64,000 bases of DNA from Croceicoccus sp. Ery15 (GCF_020985305.1 NZ_CP087588.1:1488001-1552000); one strand, 5' to 3'. Positions 54,063 through 64,000 are shown, numbered from the stretch's first letter. Program-made: numbers and translations. The notes: generated by a model from the letters alone, not told the origin.

Positions 54063-54986
54063 TCAGCCGCCCACGGCAGCGGCGACTTCGGCTGCGAAGT
54101 CGCTTTCTTCTTTTTCGATACCTTCGCCAAGCTGGAAGCGGACATAATCCTTCAGCACGATCTTGGCGCCCGCATCCTTGCCAGCCTGATCGACGACCTG
54201 CTGGATCGGGGTCTTGTTGTCCATCACGAAGATCTGCGACAGCAGAGCGTTTTCCTTGGCGTATTTCGCCACGGCGCCTTCGACCATCTTTTCCTGCACG
54301 TTTTCGGGCTTGCCGCTTTCGGCAGCCTTTTCACGGGCAACGGCACGCTCACGCTCGATCACGTCGGCGTCGAGGCCTTCGGCGGTCAGCGCCTGCGGGA
54401 AAGCTGCGGCGATATGCATGGCCAGCTGACGGCCCAGCTCTTCCAGCTTCTCGGTCGGAGCCGAACTTTCCAGCGCGACCAGAACGCCGATCTTGCCAAG
54501 GTTCGGGGCGGCGGCATTGTGCATATAGGGCACGACCACGCCTTCGCTGACCGCAACCGACTTGATGCGGCGGATCTGCTGGTTTTCGCCGATGGTGGCG
54601 ACATTGTCAGTCAGCTTTTCGGCAACCGTGCCCGCACCGGGGTACGAAGCCGCCTTCAGCGCCTCGACATCGTCACCGTCCACGCCAAGCGCCACTTCGG
54701 TCGCGGTGCGAACGAAGTTCTGGAACTGGTCGTTCTTGGCGACGAAGTCGGTTTCCGAGTTCACCTCGACCGCAACGCCCTTGGTCCCTGCAACGGCCAC
54801 GCCGACCAGACCTTCGGCCGCGGTGCGGCTGGACTTCTTGGCAGCAGCGGCAAGGCCCTTGGCGCGCAGGAAATCGACAGCGGCTTCCATGTCGCCGTCG
54901 GTTTCGGTCAGCGCCTTCTTGCAATCCATCATGCCCGCGCCGGTCTTCTCGCGCAGGGCCTTCACGTCAGCGGCGGTGTAAGCCAT
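54063..54986 (-). CDS. tsf: elongation factor Ts
   Basis: 307 residues. UBA-like start [19 protein letters not shown], then [16 protein letters not shown], the EF-Tu-contact motif. It reloads EF-Tu with GTP. It follows rpsB in the usual pair; the 143-bp gap between them has no clear hairpin. Confidence 0.97.
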   Translation of the reverse strand: MAYTAADVKALREKTGAGMMDCKKALTETDGDMEAAVDFLRAKGLAAAAKKSSRTAAEGLVGVAVAGTKGVAVEVNSETDFVAKNDQFQNFVRTATEVALGVDGDDVEALKAASYPGAGTVAEKLTDNVATIGENQQIRRIKSVAVSEGVVVPYMHNAAAPNLGKIGVLVALESSAPTEKLEELGRQLAMHIAAAFPQALTAEGLDADVIERERAVAREKAAESGKPENVQEKMVEGAVAKYAKENALLSQIFVMDNKTPIQQVVDQAGKDAGAKIVLKDYVRFQLGEGIEKEESDFAAEVAAAVGG

Positions 54987-55129
54987 CGCTCATGTCCTTT
55001 TCAAATGTGATGCCCGGCAGGCAGCATGATGCTGGACCGGCCGGGCAGAATTTCCGTGCGGCCGCTTCTCAAGCAGCCTTCGATGACGCGGGCATGACGT
55101 AACCGGCCATGCCCCGCATCACTCATGGA

Positions 55130-55882
55130 TCAACCGGCGACTTCTTCCGCGACCGGTTCTTCCATCGCGCCGATGTCGACGCCGGCATCCGCTGCGCCCT
55201 TCTGCCCGCCGCGACGTGCAGCCTCGGCAATGGCGTCGCAGTACAGGCGAACGGCACGGGCCGCATCGTCGTTGCCTGGGATCGGGAACGAGATGCCCGA
55301 CGGATCGACATTGGTGTCGAGGATGGCAACGACCGGAATGCCAAGCACATTGGCTTCCTTGATGGCCAGTTCCTCGACATTGGCGTCGATCACGAACATC
55401 ACGTCGGGAATGCCGCCCATGTCGCGGATGCCGCCCAGCGAAAGCTCGAGCTTGTCCCGCTTGCGGGTCATGTCGAGGATTTCCTTCTTGGTCAGACCCG
55501 AAGTGTCGCCCGACAGCTGTTCCTCGATGGTTTTCAGCTTCTTGATCGACTTCGAAACGGTCTGCCAGTTGGTCAGCATGCCGCCCAGCCAGCGGTGGTT
55601 CACGAAATACTGGCCCGAAGCGAGCGCGGCCTCGCGGATCGGGTCCTGTGCCTGCCGCTTGGTGCCGACGAACAGCACCTTGCCGCCTGCCTGCGCAGTG
55701 GCCGACACGAAGTCGAGCGCGCGCTGGAACAGCGGCACGGTCTGCGACAGGTCGATGATGTGAACACCGTTGCGGGCGCCGAAGATATACGGCTTCATCC
55801 GCGGGTTCCAGCGGTGGGTCTGGTGGCCGAAGTGTGCGCCGGCCTCGATCAATTGCTGCATGGTGACGCCAGTGGACGCCAT
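55130..55882 (-). CDS. rpsB: 30S ribosomal protein S2
   Basis: 250 residues from [21 protein letters not shown]; an earlier in-frame codon is rejected because this is the conserved beginning. [13 protein letters not shown] and [16 protein letters not shown] are conserved motifs. First gene of rpsB-tsf. The upstream 365 bp hold its promoter and that of the divergent small gene. Confidence 0.97.
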   Translation of the reverse strand: MASTGVTMQQLIEAGAHFGHQTHRWNPRMKPYIFGARNGVHIIDLSQTVPLFQRALDFVSATAQAGGKVLFVGTKRQAQDPIREAALASGQYFVNHRWLGGMLTNWQTVSKSIKKLKTIEEQLSGDTSGLTKKEILDMTRKRDKLELSLGGIRDMGGIPDVMFVIDANVEELAIKEANVLGIPVVAILDTNVDPSGISFPIPGNDDAARAVRLYCDAIAEAARRGGQKGAADAGVDIGAMEEPVAEEVAG

Positions 55883-56116
55883 AATCGTTTCCTTTCCGGT
55901 TTGACCTCTGGAAGGCGGATGACCCGCAGGCTGTGGCCCGCGCGGCACCGGTTGATGTGTGCCTTCCATGTGGATTTGCCCGCCTGACCCGCCCAGGAAA
56001 TCCGGACGCAGAATCATGCGAACGGCGCGCCCTTAGCGGCAATTGCAGGCAATGGGAAGCCCCGATGCGTTACGGGGCGCCGGACGGTCCGCATACGACG
56101 GGCCCGATGAACAGGC

Positions 56117-56142
56117 TTGACAGATCGGAACAAAAAGTGAAC
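56117..56142 (+). promoter_or_regulatory. LexA box overlapping a promoter (GAAC-N7-GAAC)
   Basis: GAAC at 56128-56131 and 56139-56142, separated by exactly 7 bases, is the reverse complement of the alphaproteobacterial SOS box GTTC-N7-GTTC. It starts 5 bases after a consensus -35 hexamer TTGACA (56117-56122), so LexA binding would block transcription. No clear -10 was found. It lies about 105 bp before the small membrane-protein gene at 56248 and about 250 bp from rpsB. Confidence 0.65.
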
Positions 56143-56247
56143 AAAGCTGTCAGACAGTCAATTACGTATCAATGCCTAACGTCACATTTCCGGATCGCCT
56201 GCGTTCTATAGCAGCAAGGCGAATGGAACAAAAGGGGATCGTAAACC

Positions 56248-56508
56248 ATGACCGATTTTCTGACCGGCGATCTTGTCGCGATCGCACCCGTTCTTACCTT
56301 TGCCGCCATTGCGCTGGGCTGCGCATGGGGCGTGCGCAGGATGCTGATCGAAATGCTGGCGGATTACCGCGCGCTGGACGCGGCAAGCGAGGTGCCGGAG
56401 GCACCGCGCCGTCACTACGCCGGGACAAAGGCCGAAATCGTGGAACTTCCGGTCCGCAAGCGGGCTGTCAGCCCGCTGCCGAACGCTCCGCTGCGCGCTG
56501 CCGCTTGA
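56248..56508 (+). CDS. small single-span membrane protein, likely SOS-controlled
   Basis: 86 residues from ATG 56248 behind AAAGGGG. Residues about 8-29 form one membrane helix (DLVAIAPVLTFAAIALGCAW), followed by a basic-acidic amphipathic part (RRMLIEMLADYRALDA) and a Pro/Arg-rich tail. No known family is recognised. The LexA box upstream suggests induction by DNA damage. Its last 41 bases overlap the convergent pssA gene. Size and topology recall SOS-induced division inhibitors such as Caulobacter SidA, but there is no sequence proof. Confidence 0.65.
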   Translation: MTDFLTGDLVAIAPVLTFAAIALGCAWGVRRMLIEMLADYRALDAASEVPEAPRRHYAGTKAEIVELPVRKRAVSPLPNAPLRAAA

Positions 56509-57331
56509 CCTTGCGATAGCGCCAGAGGCCATAGGGGATCAGCGCAATATAGACGACGCAGACCGCCACCAGTGTCAGCCAGGGTTCCAGCAACAATGCC
56601 GCGCCCAGCAGTCCGACAAAGGCGATCAGCTCGATCCGCACCGACCGGCCCGGCTTGATCGACGTCCAGCTCAGTGTGGCAAGGTTCGAGATCATCAGGA
56701 ACGCGATCAGCACGACCCAGACCGCAACCAGCACCGGATCGCGGAACATCGCCTCGCCCGTCGCCATCCACAGATAGAGCGGCAGGAATGCCAGCCCCCC
56801 GCCCACCGGCGCAGGCACGCCGGTCAGGAAACCGGCGGACTTATGCGGCTGATCCTCGACGTCGATCTGCGCGTTGAAACGGGCCAGCCGCAGCATGCAG
56901 CACATGGCCAGCGCCAGAGAGGCAAACCAGCCTATACGCGGCAGATCCTGTAACGACCAGAGGTAAAGGATCAGCGCGGGCGCCACGCCGAACGAAAGCG
57001 AATCGGCAAGGCTGTCGAGTTCGGCGCCGAACCGGCTTTGCGCGCGAAGCAAGCGTGCGATCCGCCCGTCGATCCCGTCAAGCGCGCCCGCCATCAACAC
57101 GGCCAGAACCGACATCGACCATTGGCCCGCAATGGCGAACTTAATGCCCGTCAGCCCCAGACATAGCGCCGCCGCCGTGATCGCATTGGGCGTGACCGCC
57201 CGCATCGACAGGCCCCGCGTCCGGCGGCGCGGAACCGCCCGTTCGCCATGGGTAATGCGCGGACCGATATCGCCATCCGCACCATTCGGGTCGTCGAAAA
57301 GATCGTCGCTGTCGGACGGGCCGTTCATCAA
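56468..57331 (-). CDS. pssA: CDP-diacylglycerol-serine O-phosphatidyltransferase
   Basis: 287 residues with about eight membrane helices. The CDP-alcohol phosphotransferase motif is [11 protein letters not shown]...GAELDSLAD (Asp88, Gly89, Ala92, Arg93, Gly102, Asp106, Asp110). The N-terminal ~40 residues are a polar extension. It makes phosphatidylserine from CDP-DAG, then Psd decarboxylates it. Its 5' end overlaps the psd stop by 4 bp. Confidence 0.93.
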   Translation of the reverse strand: MMNGPSDSDDLFDDPNGADGDIGPRITHGERAVPRRRTRGLSMRAVTPNAITAAALCLGLTGIKFAIAGQWSMSVLAVLMAGALDGIDGRIARLLRAQSRFGAELDSLADSLSFGVAPALILYLWSLQDLPRIGWFASLALAMCCMLRLARFNAQIDVEDQPHKSAGFLTGVPAPVGGGLAFLPLYLWMATGEAMFRDPVLVAVWVVLIAFLMISNLATLSWTSIKPGRSVRIELIAFVGLLGAALLLEPWLTLVAVCVVYIALIPYGLWRYRKVKRQRAAERSAAG

Positions 57332-58089
57332 AGGGCGATGCCTTCGATCAGCTTCGTCTGTCCGATACGCGCGATCACGGTTTCGCCCGCGATCGTCTTT
57401 TGACCCAGCACGACCGACGGTTCGGTGTTGGCGGGCAGATAGACATCGACGCGGCTGCCGAACCGGATCAGGCCCACGCGCTGCCCCGCCGCCAGCATGT
57501 CGCCGGGCTTGACGAAAGGCACGATGCGCCGCGCGACCAGCCCCGCGATCTGCGTAAAGCCGACCAGCACGCCATCCTCGCGCTCCATCAGGAAATGCTG
57601 ACGCTCGTTATCCTCGCTCGCCTTGTCCAGATCGGCATTCATGAACTTGCCGGGAATATAGACCAGACGGCGCAGCGTACCCGAAATCGGGGCGCGATTG
57701 ATGTGGACGTCGAACACGGACATGAAGATGGAAACGCGAATGACCTCTTCGGTTCCAAGCCCTGCCGAACCCGAACCGTCGTCCAGCTGCAATTCGGGCG
57801 GCGGCGGCACCTTGCGGATCAGCGTGACGAGCCCGTCTGCGGGCGCGATGATCGCATCGGGGTCCTGCGGCACCACGCGCTTGGGATCGCGGAAGAATGC
57901 GAATACGCCAAATGTCAGCAGCAAGAGCGGCCAGCCGACGATCTCCCAGTCGAGCCCCAGCAAGAAGCCCAGCGCGATCACGCCGGAGATCAGACCGTAT
58001 TTGCGGCCTTCGGGATGGATCGGCGGCCAGCTCCAGCCAGCTTCGCCGCGTCCTTCATTATCGAGTATTTCACCTGCCATCATCGCCAT
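57328..58089 (-). CDS. psd: phosphatidylserine decarboxylase, short form
   Basis: 253 residues with two membrane helices (about 33-62). Catalytic residues include His129 (FDVHINRAP) and the self-cleavage site in RFGSRVDVY (Ser212, which becomes the pyruvoyl group). It makes phosphatidylethanolamine. It is translationally coupled with pssA. Confidence 0.94.
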   Translation of the reverse strand: MAMMAGEILDNEGRGEAGWSWPPIHPEGRKYGLISGVIALGFLLGLDWEIVGWPLLLLTFGVFAFFRDPKRVVPQDPDAIIAPADGLVTLIRKVPPPPELQLDDGSGSAGLGTEEVIRVSIFMSVFDVHINRAPISGTLRRLVYIPGKFMNADLDKASEDNERQHFLMEREDGVLVGFTQIAGLVARRIVPFVKPGDMLAAGQRVGLIRFGSRVDVYLPANTEPSVVLGQKTIAGETVIARIGQTKLIEGIAL

Positions 58090-58176
58090 CTAGGGCCTGC
58101 CAGCCGTAGCGGCAAGCGCGATGGCCATGCGAACCCACGATCTTGTTGCGCAAAAGCGATGCCGGCAAAAAGCGCG

Positions 58177-58398
58177 CTAGCCGCGTTCGGCCAGCGGGTT
58201 GATCCGCCAGAAACCGCCACCCTGCCGGTCGCGTTCCAGCGTGCAGACCAGATGCTCGCCGCTCCATAATTCGGCGCGGCGCCCGTCCATCTCGTTACGC
58301 AGGACCGACAGGGCGGAGCTGGCGTCGATCCCTTCGAAGTCGATAAATTTCTCGATCCCGATGCCATCGTCGGTCAGCTTCAGGCGATAGCTTTGCAT
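58177..58398 (-). CDS. small hypothetical protein
   Basis: 73 residues from MQSYRLKLTDDG; a start 8 codons earlier is possible. Strand-rich (MQSYRLKLTDDGIGIEKFID, then RAELWSGEHLVCTLERD and a GGGFWRI end). No domain is recognised. No obvious operon partner: psd lies 87 bp further left. Confidence 0.55.
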   Translation of the reverse strand: MQSYRLKLTDDGIGIEKFIDFEGIDASSALSVLRNEMDGRRAELWSGEHLVCTLERDRQGGGFWRINPLAERG

Positions 58399-58585
58399 GA
58401 TGGCGATCCCTTTCCCGGCCATGGCGAACCGGCCCGACCTGATCCGATAGGGCGAAGTCCCGGCTCCAGTCCGTCCCCCGCGACTCGAGCCGGAACCGCT
58501 GCCTGACTAGACGCTTGGCAACGGGGGCGCTGTATCAATTGGTACAGCCCCCCGTTCGTCAGGGGTCGCCGTGCGCGCGATCCGG

Positions 58586-59254
58586 TCAGAACCGGTAGCT
58601 GAGACCGGCGCTGAGCACCCACGGATCGAGCTTGTGCGTAGTCTGGATCACCTTGGTCCCGTCCACGTACCATTTGGCATCGGTGTCGATGAAATAGCGC
58701 TTGGCGTCGAGGGTCACGCCCATCGGTCCATCGCCCAGCGGAATATCGACGCCCGCCTGCAGCGCAAAACCCAGCTCGTTCGACATCTTGAACCTGTCGA
58801 CCCCCAGATCGACCGCGGTCGAACCCGGCTTTTCGTCGATCCACAGGAACAGCGATGGGCCTGCCCCGATATAGGGCTTCACCGCGCCCAGATCGGCATG
58901 CAGCTTGGCCGTGACGGTCGCCGGGATCAGTCTGGCGTTGGACACCAGTTCCGCGCCGGGAATGCCGCTGGTCGCGTCAACATCGTGCTGGGTCAGGCAA
59001 CAGATCGTTTCGACCGACAGATAATCGGTAAAGAAATATTCGATCGCCAGCGTGGGCACGAAATTGTCGTTCGCCCTGGTCTGCGTATCGGCGGGCAGCC
59101 CGACCAGATCGGTGTCGACATCGGTGATCTTGCCGTCGGGCATCACGGCGGTGCCCAGCAGCTTGACCTGAACCGTACCGGCTTCCTGGGCCTGCGCGTG
59201 GCCCGCGGCCATGGCAAAGACGGCCGCAGCCGCCGCGAACAGGGTCTTTTTCAT
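58586..59254 (-). CDS. ompW: OmpW-family outer membrane protein
   Basis: 222 residues with a signal peptide (1-23, cut near AQAQ). Eight-stranded barrel pattern ending in WVLSAGLSYRF with C-terminal Phe. Family stretches LAIEYFFTDYLSVE and AKLHADLGAVKPYIGAGPS are present. OmpW is a small channel for hydrophobic compounds. An FNR-like box lies 112 bp upstream. The gene is divergent from ccoN. Confidence 0.88.
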   Translation of the reverse strand: MKKTLFAAAAAVFAMAAGHAQAQEAGTVQVKLLGTAVMPDGKITDVDTDLVGLPADTQTRANDNFVPTLAIEYFFTDYLSVETICCLTQHDVDATSGIPGAELVSNARLIPATVTAKLHADLGAVKPYIGAGPSLFLWIDEKPGSTAVDLGVDRFKMSNELGFALQAGVDIPLGDGPMGVTLDAKRYFIDTDAKWYVDGTKVIQTTHKLDPWVLSAGLSYRF

Positions 59255-59365
59255 TATCGCGTCCTGAACCTTGTGATGAAAGCGACACGGCAAGGCACGC
59301 ACCATGCGGCCTGTTCGAACCGCGACGCCTGCCCGGCCAGATGCGCCCGCCCCGCCCCGCATTCA

Positions 59366-59379
59366 TTGACGCATATCAA
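59366..59379. promoter_or_regulatory. FNR/FixK-type box near ompW
   Basis: TTGACGCATATCAA matches the consensus TTGAT-N4-ATCAA in all but one position of the half-sites. It is 112 bp from the ompW start and could control it under low oxygen. Confidence 0.65.
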
Positions 59380-59636
59380 TGATCGCGGCGCGTAATCGGG
59401 CCAGGGGTTTCCGCATGATGACGACCATTCCCATGCGCCCGGCCCGGCCCGCGATGCCGATTCGCGGCTCTTGCAGCCTGTTGCGGTGCATCCGGCCATC
59501 CGGCAGCCGGTTTGCGGCATTGGCGCGGCGTGTCCTGTCCTCCCGATCAGGGTTAGCCCTGAGATCGGGCAGGCAATGCCCGCCCCCGCCCCGACAATTT
59601 CGCGTCGCAGGCTGAATGGGGCTAGACCTTTCAAAT

Positions 59637-59650
59637 TTGCTTTGGATCAA
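59637..59650 (+). promoter_or_regulatory. FNR/FixK-type box before ccoN
   Basis: TTGCTTTGGATCAA has one perfect half (ATCAA) and one partial half (TTGCT). It lies 67 bp (centre) from the ccoN ATG, right for activation at about -41.5. cbb3 operons are classic FNR/FixK targets. Confidence 0.6.
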
Positions 59651-59710
59651 TGCGGCCACGGGTCGCGCCGCCTAGTCCGACAGGACAAGGCGGAACGGAG
59701 GACTCTTTTC

Positions 59711-61375
59711 ATGCAAGCGGAATCGGCAGTCGGACGCGTCATCCTATGGTTTGGCGTGATGCTTCTGGCCGGGTTTGTCGCCCTGGTCACACCGGACAAG
59801 GGCTTTGCCGCCCATGCCACCATCATTGCCCTTGTCGGTTTCGTACTGATGTGGGTGTCGGCCGCGCGGTTCGATCCCGCGTCAAAGGCGCGCAGCTTTT
59901 TCAAAATGCCCGCCAATACCGGCATGTACGATGACGATCCGGTCCGCTGGGGCGTGATCGCGACGATGTTCTGGGGCCTTGCCGGATTGCTGGCGGGCGT
60001 GTTCATCGCGCTTCAGCTGTCGTTCCCATGGCTGAACCTTGAACCCTACCTCAATTTCGGGCGCCTGCGTCCGCTGCACACCAGCGCGGTGATTTTCGCG
60101 TTCGGCGGCAATGCGCTGATCGCGACCAGCTTTTACGTGGTGCAGCGCACCTGCCGCGCGCAACTGGCCTTCCCTTCGCTCGCCCGTTTCGTGTTCTGGG
60201 GGTATCAGCTGTTCATCGTGCTGGCCGCGACCGGCTATCTCCTCGGCATCACGCAGTCCAAGGAATATGCCGAGCCGGAATGGTATGTCGATCTGTGGCT
60301 GACCATCGTCTGGGTCGCCTATTTCGCGGTGTTCGTCGGCACGATCCTGAAGCGCAGCGAACCGCATATCTATGTGGCGAACTGGTTCTATCTGGCGTTC
60401 ATCGTCACCATCGCCATGCTGCATATCGTCAATAATCTGGCGGTCCCCGTCAGCCTGATGGGCACGCGCAGCTATTCGCTGTTCAGCGGGGTTCAGGACG
60501 CGCTGACCCAGTGGTGGTACGGCCATAACGCGGTGGGCTTTTTCCTGACCGCGGGCTTTCTGGCCATGATGTACTACTTCGTGCCCAAACAGGCCGAACG
60601 TCCGGTCTATTCCTATCGCCTGTCCATCATCCACTTCTGGTCGCTGATCTTCCTGTATATCTGGGCGGGTCCGCACCACCTTCACTATACTGCCCTGCCC
60701 GACTGGGCGCAGACGCTGGGCATGGTGTTTTCCGTGATGCTGTGGATGCCCAGCTGGGGCGGCATGATCAACGGGTTGATGACGCTGAACGGCGCGTGGG
60801 ACAAGGTGCGCACCGATCCGATCATCCGCATGATGGTGATGGCGCTGGCCTTTTACGGCATGTCCACTTTCGAAGGGCCGATGCTGTCGATCAAAAGCGT
60901 CAACAGCCTGTCGCATTATACCGACTGGACCATCGGCCACGTCCATTCCGGCGCGCTGGGGTGGAACGGCATGATCACCTTTGCCTGCATGTATTACCTG
61001 ATGCCGCGCCTGTGGAAGCGCGAGCGGATGTATTCGCTGCGCATGATCAACTGGCACTTCTGGCTCGCGACCACCGGCATCGTTTTCTATGCCGCCAGCA
61101 TGTGGGTCGCAGGCGTGATGCAGGGCCTGATGTGGCGCGAATACGGCCCCGACGGCTATCTCGTCTGGTCGTTCGCCGACACGGTTGCCGCCATGTTCCC
61201 AATGTATGTGCTGCGCGCGTTCGGCGGGCTGCTCTATCTCTCGGGCGCGCTGGTCATGTCCTATAATTTCTGGATGACGCTGGCGGGCAGGCTGCGCGAC
61301 GAAGCGCCGATGCGCGACGCGGCCTACAACCCGCAGGCCGACCGCCCCCTTCCCGCTGCCGTTCCGGCCGAATGA
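59711..61375 (+). CDS. ccoN: cbb3-type cytochrome c oxidase subunit I
   Basis: 554 residues, 12-14 membrane helices. The first start is ATG 59711 after GGAGGAC; a long in-frame upstream extension is rejected. The haem ligands lie in [15 protein letters not shown] and the C-terminal [11 protein letters not shown]; the copper centre histidines are in [13 protein letters not shown] and GPHHLHYT. It reduces O2 to water at high affinity and pumps protons. First gene of ccoNOQP. Confidence 0.97.
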   Translation: MQAESAVGRVILWFGVMLLAGFVALVTPDKGFAAHATIIALVGFVLMWVSAARFDPASKARSFFKMPANTGMYDDDPVRWGVIATMFWGLAGLLAGVFIALQLSFPWLNLEPYLNFGRLRPLHTSAVIFAFGGNALIATSFYVVQRTCRAQLAFPSLARFVFWGYQLFIVLAATGYLLGITQSKEYAEPEWYVDLWLTIVWVAYFAVFVGTILKRSEPHIYVANWFYLAFIVTIAMLHIVNNLAVPVSLMGTRSYSLFSGVQDALTQWWYGHNAVGFFLTAGFLAMMYYFVPKQAERPVYSYRLSIIHFWSLIFLYIWAGPHHLHYTALPDWAQTLGMVFSVMLWMPSWGGMINGLMTLNGAWDKVRTDPIIRMMVMALAFYGMSTFEGPMLSIKSVNSLSHYTDWTIGHVHSGALGWNGMITFACMYYLMPRLWKRERMYSLRMINWHFWLATTGIVFYAASMWVAGVMQGLMWREYGPDGYLVWSFADTVAAMFPMYVLRAFGGLLYLSGALVMSYNFWMTLAGRLRDEAPMRDAAYNPQADRPLPAAVPAE

Positions 61376-61386
61376 GGAGCCATCTG

Positions 61387-62229
61387 ATGAGCACGACAGC
61401 GCAGCCCGAAGCCAAGGGCATCATGAACAAGCACAAGAAGCTGGAACGCAACATCACCCTGCTGAGCATCGGGACTTTCGTCGCCGTTGCCATCGGCGGG
61501 ATCGTGGAAATCGCGCCCCTGTTCTGGATCGACAACACGATCGAGGAAGTGGAAGGCGTTCGCCCCTACTCCCCGCTGGAGCTGGCAGGACGCGACATCT
61601 ATATCCGCGAGGGGTGCTATACTTGCCACAGCCAGATGATCCGCCCCTTCCGTGACGAGGTGGAGCGTTACGGCCATTACAGCCTGGCCGCGGAATCGAT
61701 GTACGACCATCCGTTCCAGTGGGGGTCGAAACGCACGGGGCCCGATCTTGCCCGCGTGGGCGGACGATACTCTGACGAATGGCATGTCCAGCATCTCAAA
61801 GACCCGCAAAGCGTGGTGCCGCAAAGCGTGATGCCGCAATACGGGTTCCTGGCCGAAAACGACCTCGACGTGCCCGATATTTCCAGAAACCTGTCGGCGC
61901 TGGCGTCGATCGGCGTGCCCTATACGCAAACCGATATCGACAATGCGAAGGCGGACCTGCGCGCGCAGGCGGGCGATGCCATCGACGCGGGCGATCTGGC
62001 CGACCGCTATCCCAAGGCGCAGATCCGCGATTTCGACGGCAATCCGCAGCGCCTGACCGAGATGGATGCGGTCATCGCCTATCTGCAGATGCTGGGCACT
62101 CTGGTCGATTTCGAAAGCGCCGCCGCGATGGAGGAAATCGCCGTGGATGACCCCGCCCTGCGCACCCCCGCGAACGAAGCGGAGCAAGCCGGTATCGAAG
62201 GCCAAGTGGAAGGGGAGCAACCGCGATGA
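61387..62229 (+). CDS. ccoO: cbb3 oxidase monohaem subunit CcoO
   Basis: 280 residues from [11 protein letters not shown]. One membrane anchor (27-47) is followed by a c-type cytochrome with CYTCH (77-81), then MIRPF and a distal Met ligand in [11 protein letters not shown]. The C-terminal region (about 185-280) is longer than usual and acidic. It carries electrons to CcoN. Confidence 0.95.
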   Translation: MSTTAQPEAKGIMNKHKKLERNITLLSIGTFVAVAIGGIVEIAPLFWIDNTIEEVEGVRPYSPLELAGRDIYIREGCYTCHSQMIRPFRDEVERYGHYSLAAESMYDHPFQWGSKRTGPDLARVGGRYSDEWHVQHLKDPQSVVPQSVMPQYGFLAENDLDVPDISRNLSALASIGVPYTQTDIDNAKADLRAQAGDAIDAGDLADRYPKAQIRDFDGNPQRLTEMDAVIAYLQMLGTLVDFESAAAMEEIAVDDPALRTPANEAEQAGIEGQVEGEQPR

Positions 62230-62390
62230 GCACCTATGACACGCTGCGCCATTTCGCGGACGGCATCGGGCTGGTCGTGATGTTCGCGATCTTTGTCACC
62301 CTGTGCGCATGGCCGTTCCGCCCCGGCGCAAAGAAGCACAACCGGACGGCTGCAAACTCGATCTTCGAGGAGAATGACGGTGGAGAATAA
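62226..62390 (+). CDS. ccoQ: cbb3 oxidase small subunit CcoQ
   Basis: 54 residues, below usual ORF-size limits. ATG 62226 overlaps the ccoO stop (ATGA). [20 protein letters not shown] is followed by one membrane helix (about 14-30) and [10 protein letters not shown], the CcoQ hallmark. It stabilises the oxidase. It overlaps the start of ccoP by 17 bp. Confidence 0.9.
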   Translation: MSTYDTLRHFADGIGLVVMFAIFVTLCAWPFRPGAKKHNRTAANSIFEENDGGE

Positions 62391-63303
62391 ACGGTTCGAC
62401 GAGCCCACCGGCACCCACACCGTCGGGCATGAATGGGACGGTATCGAGGAGCTGGACACCCCCCTGCCCCGCTGGTGGCTGTGGGTGTTCTATGCGACCA
62501 TCGTGTTTTCGATCGGCTATGTCATTGCCTATCCGGCATGGCCGATGATCGACAGCGCGACCAAGGGCTATCTGGGATGGAGCAGCCGCGGCGAGCTGCA
62601 AAAGGAACTGGCCGCGGTGGAAGACGGGCGCAGCGCCTTTCGCGCGCAACTGGCCCGCATTCCGATCGAGCGGCTGCCCGAGGATTCGACCATGATGGCG
62701 CAGGCCGTGGCCGGTGGCCGCGCCGCGTTTCAGGTGAATTGCGTGCAGTGTCACGGCTCGGGCGCAGCGGGCAGCGCGGCTGGCGGGGCCAAGGGCTATC
62801 CCAATCTGAACGACGACGACTGGCTGTGGGGCGGCGATCTGAAAGCGATCGAACGCACGATCCGGCACGGCATCCGCCATCCGGGCGACGATGAAACCCA
62901 TCTGTCGGTCATGCCCGCCTTTGCCGGCATGTTCGAAGCGCCGCAGCTGGCCGCGCTGACCGATCAGGTGTTGTCGTTCAGCGGGCGGGGTAAGGCGAAT
63001 GCGACAGGCGCGCAGCTCTATGCCGATAATTGCGCGGCCTGCCATGGCCCGACCGGACAGGGCATGCGCGAATTCGGCGCGCCCGATCTGGGCGATGCGA
63101 TCTGGATCTATGGCGACAGCCGGGAGGATATTGCCGCGCAGATCCTGAATCCGCGCATGGGCGTCATGCCCGCGTGGCAGGGCAGGCTCGATCCGGTGAC
63201 GATCAAGATGCTGGCTGCCTATGTCCACTCGCTGGGCGGGGGCGAGGATGTCGTGCCCGAAACTGCGCCAGCTACCCCGGACGAGGCCGATGCAGCACGG
63301 TGA
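62374..63303 (+). CDS. ccoP: cbb3 oxidase dihaem subunit CcoP
   Basis: 309 residues from ATG 62374. HEWDGIEELDTPLPRWW (19-35) is the family front, then one membrane helix (36-57). Two haem sites are CVQCH (123-127) and CAACH (220-224), with Met ligands in HLSVMPAF and RMGVMPAW. It brings electrons from cytochrome c to CcoO/N. It overlaps ccoG by 14 bp. Confidence 0.96.
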   Translation: MTVENKRFDEPTGTHTVGHEWDGIEELDTPLPRWWLWVFYATIVFSIGYVIAYPAWPMIDSATKGYLGWSSRGELQKELAAVEDGRSAFRAQLARIPIERLPEDSTMMAQAVAGGRAAFQVNCVQCHGSGAAGSAAGGAKGYPNLNDDDWLWGGDLKAIERTIRHGIRHPGDDETHLSVMPAFAGMFEAPQLAALTDQVLSFSGRGKANATGAQLYADNCAACHGPTGQGMREFGAPDLGDAIWIYGDSREDIAAQILNPRMGVMPAWQGRLDPVTIKMLAAYVHSLGGGEDVVPETAPATPDEADAAR

Positions 63304-64000
63304 CGGCGATCTGAAGCGGCCCGACAAGGGCACACAAAGCGGGGCATCTTCGGCAGATGCCCCGCCGCTCCAGCTCTATGAAAAGCACAATGTCGTCCAT
63401 AACAAGCGCATCGACGGCCCGTTCCGGCGCTTCAAATGGTTCGTCATGGTCGTCACGCTGGCGATTTACTACATCACGCCCTGGCTGCGCTGGGACCGCG
63501 GTCCCTATGCACCCGATCAGGCAGTGCTGGTCGATCTGGCCAATCGCCGCTTCTATATGTTCGGCATAGAGATCTGGCCGCACGAATTCTATTACGTCGC
63601 GGGGCTGCTGATCATGGCGGGGATCGGCCTGTTCCTCGTCACCAGCGCGGTGGGGCGCGCGTGGTGCGGCTATGCCTGTCCGCAAACCGTGTGGACCGAC
63701 CTGTTCCAGCATATCGACCGGCTGGTCGATGGCGACCGCAATGCACGCATCCGGCTGGACAAGGCGCCGTGGGGCCCTGCCAAGATCGCGCGGCGCGCGT
63801 TCAAATGGACGATCTATCTGGCCATTGCCTTTGCCACCGGCGGCGCGTGGATCCTGTATTTTGCCGATGCGCCCACATTGCTGCGCGAATTCTTTACGGG
63901 AACCGCCGATCCGGTCGCCTATGCCACGGTGGCGGTGCTGACCTTTACCACATTCGCGCTGGGCGGTTTCATGCGCGAACAGGTGTGCATCTATATGTGC
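63290..64000 (+). CDS. ccoG: cytochrome oxidase accessory protein CcoG (partial)
   Basis: 237 codons visible, running off the right edge. Start ATG 63290 overlaps ccoP. Membrane helices are at about 50-64, 102-120 and later. The first polyferredoxin cysteine group is WCGYACPQTVWTDLF (Cys126, Cys130) and the second begins with CIYMC at the edge. It is a copper-handling ferredoxin needed for cbb3 assembly. Confidence 0.92.
   Translation, partial: MQHGDGDLKRPDKGTQSGASSADAPPLQLYEKHNVVHNKRIDGPFRRFKWFVMVVTLAIYYITPWLRWDRGPYAPDQAVLVDLANRRFYMFGIEIWPHEFYYVAGLLIMAGIGLFLVTSAVGRAWCGYACPQTVWTDLFQHIDRLVDGDRNARIRLDKAPWGPAKIARRAFKWTIYLAIAFATGGAWILYFADAPTLLREFFTGTADPVAYATVAVLTFTTFALGGFMREQVCIYMC

Larger units (their letters stand above)
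59255..59710. promoter_or_regulatory. ompW / ccoN divergent region
   Basis: About 456 bp without a gene. It holds two FNR/FixK-like boxes, listed separately. The middle part is GC-rich and shows several weak inverted repeats. Nothing else is seen. Confidence 0.55.

Noticed and set aside
1..64000. CRISPR array
   Set aside because: No regularly spaced direct repeats or cas genes were seen.

Overview
The window looks like a chromosome segment of an alphaproteobacterium of the order Sphingomonadales (Erythrobacteraceae/Sphingomonadaceae type). The pointers are high G+C, the ffh-rpsP-rimM, rpsB-tsf-pyrH-frr-uppS-cdsA-dxr-rseP-bamA and ccoNOQP-ccoG clusters, a GTTC-N7-GTTC type LexA box, and a bamA-skp-fabZ locus without lpx genes, as expected for bacteria with glycosphingolipids in place of LPS. 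This assignment is inference from gene content and protein style; no database was searched.

Bases 1-10,920 are a mobile or accessory region. From the left, on the minus strand, lies a coupled operon: two tyrosine recombinases, a HigB/HigA-like toxin-antitoxin pair, and a sulfotransferase that runs off the window. Next come small orphan genes, an island-type ssb, two conserved sphingomonad accessory genes (DUF6915- and DUF6878-like) and a truncated DUF2493/SLOG gene. A complete IS21-family element (istA-istB) follows, then a P4-type integrase broken by that IS. A tRNA-Met gene closes the region and is the likely integration site.

Bases 11,000-64,000 are mostly core genome. They hold mltG-fabF-acpP and aspS; rnd and oxyR; ffh-rpsP-rimM, next to a small lower-G+C pair of immunity-like genes; and a GGDEF/EAL protein. 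Then come dapF-mtaB-ftsY-yciB in overlapping order, kup, and the cytochrome c maturation operon ccmCDEFGH plus a CcmI-like TPR protein. After these are an ELFV amino-acid dehydrogenase, tRNA-His, a type II secretion pseudopilin operon (gspH-I-J-K) and a 2OG-Fe(II) hydroxylase. The envelope and translation supercluster rpsB-tsf-HAD-pyrH-frr-uppS-cdsA-dxr-rseP-bamA-skp-fabZ, with rpmE beyond it, is followed by pssA-psd (phosphatidylethanolamine synthesis) and ompW. The window ends in the cbb3 oxidase operon.

How the parts fit: the ccm operon matures the c-type cytochromes CcoO and CcoP, and FNR/FixK-like boxes sit before both ccoN and ompW, suggesting shared low-oxygen control. The most novel leads are a small membrane protein behind a LexA box (possible SOS-induced division inhibitor), the integrase-pair/toxin-antitoxin/sulfotransferase operon, the immunity-like pair beside rimM, and an IS21 junction that appears to have deleted the rest of an integrase.
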